Shown: one piece after another, positions 24,644 to 32,633 of the stretch | Position numbering within the stretch: the stretch's first letter is position 1 | Layout of the letters: every line of letters begins with the position of its first letter | Assembly: GCF_024198255.1 (NCBI RefSeq) | Contig: NZ_JAJVKW010000016.1 | Coordinates: forward strand, 124,001 to 188,000 | Length of the DNA stretch: 64,000 nt | Direction of reading: 5' to 3' | DNA from: Myxococcus guangdongensis | Lineage (GTDB): Bacteria; Myxococcota; Myxococcia; Myxococcales; Myxococcaceae | The notes under the pieces: generated by a model | Told to the model about the DNA's origin: nothing | Databases searched by the model: none | What the model saw: only the letters and a program-made list of their open reading frames with translations | Made by a program: the position numbers and the translations under genes

Positions 24644-25276
24644 ATGTCGCTGCGTGAAGATCAGATTCAGCGCTACTCACGGCAGATCCTCCTGCGCGAC
24701 GTCGGCGGTCGAGGCCAGGAAGCGCTCCTCACCGGCCCCACGCGCGTGGATGCCACGGGCGCCTCGGGCATGACGGCGGCGGCGTACCTGGTGGGCGGCG
24801 GTACGCCGGTCGCGGGCGTGGGCTCGTTGACCCTGGGCCCGTGGGCTCCCGGCTTCCTGGTGTCGGCCCGGGACGTGGGACAGCCTGTCCCGGAGACCCT
24901 GGCCCGCGAGGTCCCCGCGCTGAACCCGGACGCCGCGAACCCCGAGCGCCGGGGCGGCCTGCTGGCGGAGCTGCCCACGGCCTGGAGCGGCGAGGCCCCC
25001 TGGGTGGCCCTCTGCGGCGACGGCGCCCGGGCCGGCGTCGTGTTCCGCGGCAGCGAGGGCTGTGTGTGGTGCTTCGGCGAGACGGTGCGGCACCTGGGCT
25101 CGCCGCCGGATGGCGCGTTGGGCGTGGCGCTCGGAGCGCTGGGCGCGATGATCTTCCAGAACCTCCGCCTGGGCCTGGCGCCCTCGCTGGGGGGGCGCTG
25201 GCTGGTGCCTCCTGGCGGCCTGGAGGAGATGGAGCTGCGCCGCTGCTCACGCTGCGCCGCTCGCGCCGAGCCGTGA
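24644..25276 (+). CDS. Degenerate MoeB/ThiF homologue without nucleotide-binding motif (pseudo-E1)
   Basis: A 210-residue protein that starts like MoeB/ThiF (REDQIQRYSRQILLRDVG). It includes the second Arg of RYxRQ (Arg13), equivalent to the Arg finger of MoeB. Where GxGGLG should follow it has VDATGASGMTAAAYL, and it has no catalytic Asp or thiol Cys. It retains both zinc CxxC pairs (Cys140/143 and Cys201/204). It therefore cannot adenylate a carrier alone but could pair with the E1-like protein at 22942, which lacks only the N-terminal part. It is six bases after cysO and overlaps the JAMM start by four bases. Confidence 0.82.
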   Translation: MSLREDQIQRYSRQILLRDVGGRGQEALLTGPTRVDATGASGMTAAAYLVGGGTPVAGVGSLTLGPWAPGFLVSARDVGQPVPETLAREVPALNPDAANPERRGGLLAELPTAWSGEAPWVALCGDGARAGVVFRGSEGCVWCFGETVRHLGSPPDGALGVALGALGAMIFQNLRLGLAPSLGGRWLVPPGGLEEMELRRCSRCAARAEP

Positions 25277-25695
25277 GCCCCTGGGTGGATCCACGCTGGC
25301 CGGAGCCGGTGCGCACGGCGCTGCTCCGCCACCTGGAGGCGTCCTACCCGCTGGAGGGCTGCGGCGTGATCCTGGCGTCGTCCGGCTCCGCCCGCGTCCT
25401 GCCCCTTCGCAACGTGTCCCCGAGGCCCACCGTGGCCTATGCCTTCGAACCCCACGAGTGGTTGGAGGTGTGCCTCCAGGCCGAGTCGAACGGTGAGCGG
25501 ATCACCGCCGTCTTCCACTCACATGTCGACGCCCCTCCCACCTTTTCCCTGGAAGACGCAGCCTGGGCGGCCCCCACCGGCCATCCGCTGCTACCGGGAG
25601 TTTCCTATCTCATCGCATCCGTACAACGCGGCTGTGTCACCTGCGTGTGTGAGTATGAGTGGAGTGGGGGAGAATTTCGAACGCGACAGGTTTGA
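25273..25695 (+). CDS. JAMM/MPN metallopeptidase (Mec+-like, M67)
   Basis: A 140-residue JAMM-domain protein starting at the GTG that overlaps the previous stop (GTGA). The full metal site is present: Glu28 in YPLEGCG, then His82-x-His84-x7-Ser92-x2-Asp95 in FHSHVDAPPTFSLEDAAW. In mycobacteria the related Mec+ releases cysteine from CysO-Cys. Other prokaryotic JAMMs remove ubiquitin-like tags. Since the carrier here already ends in GG, the enzyme must act after conjugation rather than in maturation. It is the last gene of the tightly packed tusA-cysO-pseudoE1-JAMM run; the next gene starts 193 bases on. Confidence 0.9.
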   Translation: MSPWVDPRWPEPVRTALLRHLEASYPLEGCGVILASSGSARVLPLRNVSPRPTVAYAFEPHEWLEVCLQAESNGERITAVFHSHVDAPPTFSLEDAAWAAPTGHPLLPGVSYLIASVQRGCVTCVCEYEWSGGEFRTRQV

Positions 25696-25888
25696 ATCCC
25701 GCATTGCAAGAACGAAAAAGCCCAGTGGACGCAGGCACTTGGCTGCCCGTCACCCCTACCTGCGGAAAGGTGCGCTCGAATTGTCAAGTGCGTGGGTTTT
25801 CGTCTATAACCACGCGCATCTTCTGGATCTGCGGCGTCCCAACGCGGCGTGCAAGAAGCGCTCCGGACGCAGGGAGTTTAAAATCCTT

Positions 25889-26680
25889 ATGGCCTCCAAC
25901 ACTGGATTCACCCTTTGGCTGACCGGCATGTCCGGTACCGGGAAGACCACCACGGCCGCGTACATCGCGGCGCGGCTCCGTCAGGTGGGCCGTCACGTGG
26001 AGATTCTCGACGAGGGTGAACTCGCCGATGAGCTGTGGGCGGGGCTGGGCGACTCGAAGGACGAGCGCAATGTCATCGCGGGCCGGCTCGGCTTCGTGGC
26101 GAACGTGCTGACGCGCAACGGCGTCGCGGCGCTGGTGCCCTGCGTGAGCCCGTACAAGGCGAAGCGCGAGGAGAACCGTCGCGCCATCGGCCGGTACGTG
26201 GAGGTCTACGTCGACTGCCCCACCGAGAAGCTCATCGAGCGCGACAGCACGGGCCGCTACAAGAAGGCGCTCAATGGGGAGATCCCCAACTTCATCGGGA
26301 TCACCGAGCCGTACGAGCCACCCACGTCGCCGGAGGTCACCATCCACTCCGACGTCGAGTCGGTGGAGGACGGCGCCGCGAAGATCTTCCAGTCGCTCCT
26401 GGACCTCGGCTACATGTCCACCGAGGAGCTGAAGATCATCACCGGCAAGAAGATGAAGGCCAACCCGCTGCCGGCCAAGGGCGAGAAGGCCGAGAAGCCG
26501 GAGAAGAACGGCGGCGCGAAGGCGCGTCGCGCGGAGGAGCCGAAGCCGGCCGCCGCGACGAAGGCCAAGCCCGCGAAGGCGGACAAGGGCGCCAAGTCCC
26601 GTCCCGCCACGCGCGCGGCCCGGGTCGCCAAGCCCGCCAGCCCCGCGAAGAAGCCGGCGGCGAAGAGCAAGGCACGCTGA
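25889..26680 (+). CDS. Adenylylsulfate-kinase-like protein with altered APS motif and basic tail
   Basis: A 263-residue protein with the APS kinase (CysC) fold. It has P-loop GMSGTGKT (13-20), YVEVYVDCPTEKLIERDSTG, then RYKKALNGEIPNFIGITEPY and EPPTSPEV. The normally invariant LDGDxxR segment, which positions APS, reads LDEGELADEL (about 40-49), so the Asp-Arg pair is lost. After residue 190 comes an 70-residue Lys/Ala/Pro tail of histone-H1-like composition, which could bind nucleic acid or another polyanion. Start ATG 25889 with AGGGAG about 12 bases upstream. Its position beside the sulfur-carrier genes fits a sulfur role, but classical APS kinase activity is doubtful. Confidence 0.8.
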   Translation: MASNTGFTLWLTGMSGTGKTTTAAYIAARLRQVGRHVEILDEGELADELWAGLGDSKDERNVIAGRLGFVANVLTRNGVAALVPCVSPYKAKREENRRAIGRYVEVYVDCPTEKLIERDSTGRYKKALNGEIPNFIGITEPYEPPTSPEVTIHSDVESVEDGAAKIFQSLLDLGYMSTEELKIITGKKMKANPLPAKGEKAEKPEKNGGAKARRAEEPKPAAATKAKPAKADKGAKSRPATRAARVAKPASPAKKPAAKSKAR

Positions 26681-26783
26681 GCAAGGGGGCCGGCATCCGG
26701 CCCCGTCAGTGTCCATGACAAGGGCTCCAGGTTGCCGCGCGATGCGCGTGCAATCCGGGGCCCTTCCGTTTTAGGAGTCCAGC

Positions 26784-27677
26784 ATGCTGAGCCCCGAGCG
26801 AATCCAAGCCCTGTGTGAGTCGTCGCGCCCCAAGCTCGAGGCCATGAGGGCCGCGCTGCGCACCCACGGCAGCGCGCTGGTGGCGTTCTCGGGCGGCGTC
26901 GACTCCACCTTCGTGTTGAAGATCGCCGTGGAGGAGCTGGGCGAGAAGGCGCTGGCGCTGACGGCGCTGTCGGCGTCCGTGGCGCCCGAGGAGGCGGAGG
27001 AGGCGAGGGCGCTGGCGACGAAGCTGGGCGCCCGGCACGTGGTGGTGAGCAGCAACGAGCTGGCCAACCCGTCGTACGCCGCCAACCCCACCAACCGGTG
27101 CTACTTCTGCAAGACGGAGCTGTACGACCTCTGCGAGGCGCGGCGCCAGGAGTTGGGGCTGGCGGTGGTGCTGGACGGCTTCAACGCGGACGACTTCAAG
27201 GACCACCGCCCGGGGCACAAGGCCGCGCGGGAGCACGCCGTCGAGTCTCCGCTGGCCGCGGCGTGCCTGACGAAGGAGGAGATCCGCGCGTGGAGCCAGG
27301 CGCTGGGGCTGCCCACCTGGGACAAGCCGCAGATGGCGTGCCTGGCGTCGCGAATCCCCTATGGGACGTCGGTGACGCGCGAGCGCCTGCTGCAGATCGC
27401 CTCAGCGGAGTCGGAGCTGCGCAAGCTGGGCTTCCGCCAGTTCCGCGTGCGCTACCACGGCGAGGTGGCGCGGCTGGAGGTGGCGGCGGAGGAGTACGAG
27501 CGCTTCCTCGCGGCGGACGTGCGCCAGCGGATCAACTCCGCCTTCCTGGCGCTGGGGTTCAAGTTCGTGGCGTTGGATCTGGAGCCGTTCCGCTCGGGCC
27601 GGATGAACGAGGCCGCTGGCGTGACGAAGCCCACGACGCCGGGAGCCCCGAGCTTCGCGCTGCCCGTGGTGAGCTGA
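26784..27677 (+). CDS. larE: LarE-type ATP-dependent sacrificial sulfur transferase
   Basis: A 297-residue PP-loop protein. SGGVDST (36-42) binds ATP, and NPTNRCYFCKTELYDLC plus KPQMACLASRIPYG are hallmarks of LarE. In Lactiplantibacillus LarE a Cys in the latter region gives up its own sulfur to the pyridinium thiocarboxylate precursor of the nickel-pincer nucleotide (NPN). Versions with extra cysteines carry a 4Fe-4S cluster and act catalytically. The CYFC pair here is compatible with that but does not prove it. LarB and LarC are not in the window. Same direction as the APS-kinase-like gene, 103 bases after it. Confidence 0.9.
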   Translation: MLSPERIQALCESSRPKLEAMRAALRTHGSALVAFSGGVDSTFVLKIAVEELGEKALALTALSASVAPEEAEEARALATKLGARHVVVSSNELANPSYAANPTNRCYFCKTELYDLCEARRQELGLAVVLDGFNADDFKDHRPGHKAAREHAVESPLAAACLTKEEIRAWSQALGLPTWDKPQMACLASRIPYGTSVTRERLLQIASAESELRKLGFRQFRVRYHGEVARLEVAAEEYERFLAADVRQRINSAFLALGFKFVALDLEPFRSGRMNEAAGVTKPTTPGAPSFALPVVS

Positions 27678-27733
27678 TCCCGGACTCCCATCTCCGCCCG
27701 GCACCCAAGGCTGCTGGATCCCCGGAGCAGATC

Positions 27734-28303
27734 ATGACGGTCGAGCGGTCTTCGAGGCGCGGGCGGTCCTCCTGGCTGACGGGCGCCACGGGCGTGGTGC
27801 TCCTGACGCTCACCCCTGGCGCGTCCTACGCCGCCGAGTACGTGGACTCACCGTACCGGGACCGACGCTCCTTCTCGCTGATCCTCGGACCGGGGTTGTC
27901 CTACACGGAGCTGATCGGCGAGTCGGACGCGGACGTGGTGCACGGACTGGATGCCCAGCTGGATCTGGGGGCCAGTCTGACGGTGGGGTACGGAGGGGAC
28001 GAGGTCTTCGTGTTGATCCGCGGGAGCCTCCGGGGGCCGGATCTCTCGGTGGTGGGGGGCTTCCGGAGCGTCTTCGGGATGGAGGCGTGGCAGTCCTTCG
28101 TGGATCTCGGCGCCGTCGTGCGGCCGTTTTCTGGGCCGTGGGTGGGGCCTCGCGTAGCTTTCGGTTTGCGACACACCTTCTCGGAGCGGCTCGCGGTGTA
28201 CGGGGGGCTCGGGCTCACGCTCGGGTTCGGATCCGGACTGCGCGCCGACGCCGAGGGCTTCACCGGGTTGCAGTGGATCTTCCCGGTCAGCGGATCCGAG
28301 TGA
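27734..28303 (+). CDS. Small outer-membrane beta-barrel-like protein
   Basis: A 189-residue protein with a signal peptide ending near ASYAAEYVDS, followed by alternating hydrophobic strands such as RSFSLILGPGLSYTELIG, DLGASLTVGYGGDEVFVLIR and GPWVGPRVAFGLRHTFSERL. The pattern suggests an eight-stranded outer-membrane barrel or a porin-like fold. No named family is recognised. It follows larE by 56 bases in the same direction and may share its transcript. The ATG at 27734 lies seven bases after GGAGC. Confidence 0.6.
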   Translation: MTVERSSRRGRSSWLTGATGVVLLTLTPGASYAAEYVDSPYRDRRSFSLILGPGLSYTELIGESDADVVHGLDAQLDLGASLTVGYGGDEVFVLIRGSLRGPDLSVVGGFRSVFGMEAWQSFVDLGAVVRPFSGPWVGPRVAFGLRHTFSERLAVYGGLGLTLGFGSGLRADAEGFTGLQWIFPVSGSE

Positions 28304-28362
28304 AAATCTTGCGATCAGAAAGGGCTGTGAGATGGTGTGTGCATCTGTAGGAGGTTGCGCAC

Positions 28363-28527
28363 TTGGAACTGAATCCCCGCCTCACCTCAGTGGTCTTCCG
28401 GCTGAACCGCGAGAAGCTCGACGCCCTGAAGGAGCTGTCGCGCTCCACGCGCATCCGCCAGAGCGAGTACCTCCGGGAAGCCATCTCGGATCTGCTGGCG
28501 AAGTACGAGGAGCGGCTCGTCGATTGA
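28363..28527 (+). CDS. Ribbon-helix-helix protein (54 residues, TTG start)
   Basis: A small frame starts at TTG 28363 with AGGAGG eight bases upstream (28349-28354). It encodes 54 residues: an N-terminal strand (RLTSVVFRLNREKLDAL), then helix A (ALKELSRSTR) and helix B with the typical RQSEYLREAISDLL. This is the RHH fold of CopG/MetJ-like DNA-binding dimers or antitoxins. No toxin-like gene is adjacent: truA converges on one side and the barrel-like protein lies upstream. It is easily missed because of its size and start codon. It probably binds DNA; the target is unknown. Confidence 0.8.
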   Translation: MELNPRLTSVVFRLNREKLDALKELSRSTRIRQSEYLREAISDLLAKYEERLVD

Positions 28528-28552
28528 CGGCTGCTCGTGGATCCGCCCCGTG

Positions 28553-29401
28553 TCACTCCGAGAAGGGTGACTCCGGCGGCAACCCCGGAGGTTGGAGACG
28601 CTCTGGGGCGGTGAAGGGATCCACCTTCGGAGGGTAGTGGACCTCCCAGAGCATCAGGCCGTGAGCGGGCGCCTTGAAGCCCTCCATGGCCGTCCCCGTC
28701 TCCAGGGCCGCGTGCCACGCTTCCTCCGGCAACAGCCCCGCCGCCACCTTCAGCGCGCCACCCACCAGGTAGCGCACCTGGTAGCGAGCAAAGCCGTCCC
28801 CCACCAACCGTACTTCGTACAGCCCTCCGCCCCGCTCGTGCAGGGTGGCGGACTCCAGCGTGCGCGGCTTCTGGGGACTGGACTTCTCATGGAAGGCGAT
28901 GAAGTCCCGCGTGCCCTGGGCCCTGGCGAGCAGCTCCGCCACCCGCTCGGGCGTCACGCCGCTCCCTCGTCCCAAGAGCCCCGGCTCACCCGGCACGTCG
29001 AGCGAGTAGGGTGCCCAGTCCTCCGTCTGAGGGCCCCCCAACCGCAGCCGGTACCGGTACGCCTTGCCGCTGGCGCTCCACTGGGCATGGAAGCCCTGGG
29101 GTCGGCGGACCAGGCACAGCCCGAGCCCCGGCGGCAGGTGCTCCGGGAGCCTGCGGGCCAGCGACTCGGGCGAATCCCCCGCCTCCAGCCGCACGCTCAC
29201 CACCTGCATCCGGGCGTGGACCCCCCGGTCCGTCCGCCCCGAGGGCATCACCGAGGCTGGGACGCCCACCGCCCGCAGGCCCGTCTCGAGCGCCTCCTGG
29301 ACGGTGGGGCCCTCTACCTGGCGCTGGAAGCCGCGGAAGTTTCCGCCGCGGTACCAGATCCACAGTGCGACGGGAATCCGCTTGGAGGTCGAAGTGAGCA
29401 C
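28553..29401 (-). CDS. truA: tRNA pseudouridine(38-40) synthase TruA
   Basis: A 282-residue TruA with the catalytic Asp in SGRTDRGVHA (about residues 55-64), the opening YRGGNFRGFQRQ, the KAYRYRL segment and the C-terminal FARYQVRYLVGGAL. It isomerises uridines 38-40 in the anticodon stem of many tRNAs. The family is usually 245-285 residues, so the gene is complete; the last 20 residues are a Pro-rich addition. It converges with the ribbon-helix-helix gene and diverges from the GYF/AgmX-like gene. Confidence 0.95.
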   Translation of the reverse strand: MLTSTSKRIPVALWIWYRGGNFRGFQRQVEGPTVQEALETGLRAVGVPASVMPSGRTDRGVHARMQVVSVRLEAGDSPESLARRLPEHLPPGLGLCLVRRPQGFHAQWSASGKAYRYRLRLGGPQTEDWAPYSLDVPGEPGLLGRGSGVTPERVAELLARAQGTRDFIAFHEKSSPQKPRTLESATLHERGGGLYEVRLVGDGFARYQVRYLVGGALKVAAGLLPEEAWHAALETGTAMEGFKAPAHGLMLWEVHYPPKVDPFTAPERLQPPGLPPESPFSE

Positions 29402-29445
29402 GGCGTTGCGAGGTCGCGGGGTTACACGGGATAATCGCGCGCGAA

Positions 29446-30363
29446 ATGGCGGCTGGACAAGAACTCGCGGCGGACGTGGATGGGCAGTGGCTCTTCCGAC
29501 ATGGTGACCTGGTCCTCGGACCTGTCAGCGGCTCGGCCATCGTGGAGAAGCTCAAGCTGGGAGAGCTGACCCCCGAGTCGCCGCTGGCCCTGGCCGGTGA
29601 GCGGGACTTCCACCCGATGCGCGAGGTGGAGCCCTTCAAGGTCCACGTCGCGCTCTCGGAGGCGCGCGCCCGCGTGGATGCGGCCGTCCTGGTGGAGCGG
29701 GAGAAGAACCACAAGCGGGTGCTGGTGCTCGGCGGCGTGGCCGCGGGCCTGGCGCTGGTGCTCGGCTCCGCTGGCATCTACGTGGCGCGCAACGCCGCGG
29801 TGCACGGCTGGTTCGGTGAGGACGAGTTCGAGGGCATCGAGATGGAGGCCCCCGTCATCCGCGTGGCCCAGGCCCGACAGGACGACGAGGAGCTCTTCGA
29901 CTACCCGACGCAGGGCGCCGCGAAGCCCGGCACCCCGGCGGGCACCAGGCCCACGGGCGCCTCCACCGGCAAGCCCACCGCCGTGGCCTCCACGTCCCGG
30001 ACCGACGAGCGCCGGCCGCCGCGCCCCGCGGGCAGCGTGGGCACGGACCCGGACGGCATGGAGGTGGCGCAGCAGTTCGACCAGTCCGCCATCAACCGCG
30101 TCGTGGCGGGCAACAAGTCCACGCTCTTCAAGTGCTTCAAGGAAGAGGCCGAGCGCAGCCCGGGGCTCGCCGCGAAGATTCCGCTCGAGTTCGTCATCGG
30201 CAACGACGGCAAGGTCAACAAGCTCTGGGTGGACAACCCCCAGTTCAAGAAGGGCCCGCTCTACGAGTGCCTGCTGACGGAGCTGCAGAAGTGGCCGTTC
30301 CGGGCCTACGAGGGAGAGCGGGCGACCGTCGGCCTGTCGTTCAACATCGGCAAGCGGGGCTAG
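29446..30363 (+). CDS. GYF-domain protein with AgmX/PglI-type C-terminus
   Basis: A 305-residue membrane protein. An N-terminal GYF_2-like domain (about 10-65; QWLFRHGDLVLGPVSGSAI, then LGELTPESPLAL) is followed by one membrane helix (about 88-108; VLVLGGVAAGLALVLGSAGI). A disordered Pro/Thr/Gly linker leads to a C-terminal domain with paired cysteines (LFKCFKEE and LYECLLTEL), the TonB-like AgmX/PglI module of myxobacteria. AgmX/PglI proteins were identified through adventurous gliding mutants. Here only the domain relationship is claimed, with the C-terminal part in the periplasm. Divergent from truA. Confidence 0.75.
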   Translation: MAAGQELAADVDGQWLFRHGDLVLGPVSGSAIVEKLKLGELTPESPLALAGERDFHPMREVEPFKVHVALSEARARVDAAVLVEREKNHKRVLVLGGVAAGLALVLGSAGIYVARNAAVHGWFGEDEFEGIEMEAPVIRVAQARQDDEELFDYPTQGAAKPGTPAGTRPTGASTGKPTAVASTSRTDERRPPRPAGSVGTDPDGMEVAQQFDQSAINRVVAGNKSTLFKCFKEEAERSPGLAAKIPLEFVIGNDGKVNKLWVDNPQFKKGPLYECLLTELQKWPFRAYEGERATVGLSFNIGKRG

Positions 30364-30390
30364 GGTCACTTTCTTGCCCACCCCACGGGC

Positions 30391-31047
30391 ATGCCCCATA
30401 CCGGGGCCATGTCCGCCGCATCCGTTGCCGAGACCGAAATCGCGAAGAAGGCGCTGAGCGTGCCGCCGGGGACCTTCCGTCACACCGTGCTGGTCGCCGC
30501 CAAACGCTTCAAGTCCACCTGGGCCGAGCTGGGCAAGCTGCTCGTCACCGTCCGGGATGAGGCGAAGTTCGAGGAGTGGGGCTATCCCACCTTCGAGGCC
30601 TACTGCCTCAAGGAACTGCACATCAAGAAGCAGACGGCCCTCAAGCTCACCCGCTCCTTCAGCTTCCTGGCCAAGCACGAGCCCGAGGAGGAGCTGCGGG
30701 CCCAGGAGTTCCCGGAGAAGGCGCCCGCCTTCGAGGTCATCGAAGTGCTGGCCGACGCCGAGGAGCGGGGCCAGTTGTCTCCCACTGAATACAAGTCCCT
30801 GCGTGACAGCATCTGGAGCCCGGAGAAGAACCCGACGGAGCTCAAGAAGGAGTTCACGGAGCGCTTCCCCCGGCCGCCGCCCGAGCCTCCCCCCGAGAGC
30901 CTCCAGGTGCGCAAGCTGGCGTCCATGGCCCGGAAGCTCGCCAGCGAGCTGGCGGGGTGCCGCAAGATTCCGAACGCTGTCGCCGAGCGGGCGGCCGCCC
31001 TGGCGGATGACGTGGAGGAGCTCGCCTCGGGCGTGACGGACGCCTGA
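30391..31047 (+). CDS. Hypothetical helical protein
   Basis: A protein of 212-218 residues (ATG 30391 or 30409) with no family I recognise. It is soluble and mostly helical. The N-terminal half (about 20-130) has aromatic residues around WGYPTFEAYCLKELHIKKQT, resembling the helical DNA-associated domains of other myxobacterial hypotheticals. A Pro-rich hinge (FPRPPPEPPPE) precedes a helical C-terminal segment with one Cys. Codon bias is typical of the genome, so it is a real gene. It follows the AgmX-like gene by 27 bases and is closed off by a 12-bp hairpin before clpX. Confidence 0.7.
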   Translation: MPHTGAMSAASVAETEIAKKALSVPPGTFRHTVLVAAKRFKSTWAELGKLLVTVRDEAKFEEWGYPTFEAYCLKELHIKKQTALKLTRSFSFLAKHEPEEELRAQEFPEKAPAFEVIEVLADAEERGQLSPTEYKSLRDSIWSPEKNPTELKKEFTERFPRPPPEPPPESLQVRKLASMARKLASELAGCRKIPNAVAERAAALADDVEELASGVTDA

Positions 31048-31068
31048 GCCGCTGTTACTGAACGCTCA

Positions 31069-31100
31069 CCCGTTGCGGACGCTGTACGGTCCGTAACGGG
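31069..31100 (+). terminator. 12-bp hairpin before clpX
   Basis: CCCGTTGCGGAC (31069-31080) pairs with GTCCGTAACGGG (31089-31100), 12 bp with one G-U pair and an eight-base loop. It sits 22 bases after the preceding stop and separates that gene from clpX transcription. Confidence 0.65.
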
Positions 31101-31138
31101 CCCGCACCGTTGGGCTTCCTGCCCAAGGGACAGGGCCC

Positions 31139-31144
31139 TATAGT
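31139..31144 (+). promoter_or_regulatory. Candidate -10 element for clpX
   Basis: TATAGT at 31139-31144 stands out in GC-rich sequence, about 127 bases before the clpX start and past the hairpin. Only a poor -35 match (TTCCTG, 17 bases upstream) accompanies it. Confidence 0.35.
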
Positions 31145-31270
31145 GGTTCAGGGCCCCGGTGTAGGTGGGCCTGACGGCTGTTCGAGACGTGGGCAGGCCG
31201 TGTAGGTAGGGGAGCGGTGGACGGCGAAGTGGCTCCGGCAAGTCTGGGGTCGGCGAACTCGGAGGCGGCA

Positions 31271-32548
<1,278 letters not shown>

Positions 32549-32581
32549 CGCCGGGCTTCTCCTCCTGACGAGCCGTCCCTC

Positions 32582-32615
32582 CGGCCCCTCCTTCCCTCAC
32601 GGGAGGCAGGGGCCG
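32582..32615. terminator. Strong hairpin between clpX and the hybrid kinase
   Basis: An outer 8-bp stem (CGGCCCCT 32582-32589 with AGGGGCCG 32608-32615), one C-C mismatch, a 6-bp inner stem with one G-U pair and a four-base loop lie between the two converging stops. It probably serves both strands. Confidence 0.7.
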
Positions 32616-32633
32616 AGTCATGTCCGGCGCCCG

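Noticed and set aside
28363..29401. A toxin-antitoxin pair formed by the ribbon-helix-helix protein and its neighbour
   Set aside because: The neighbour on one side is TruA, converging; the other is a beta-barrel-like exported protein. Neither resembles a toxin.
29901..30277. Ser/Pro/Arg-rich frames overlapping the AgmX-like gene
   Set aside because: They are alternative-frame readings of a gene whose own frame has a GYF domain, membrane helix and Cys-containing C-terminus.
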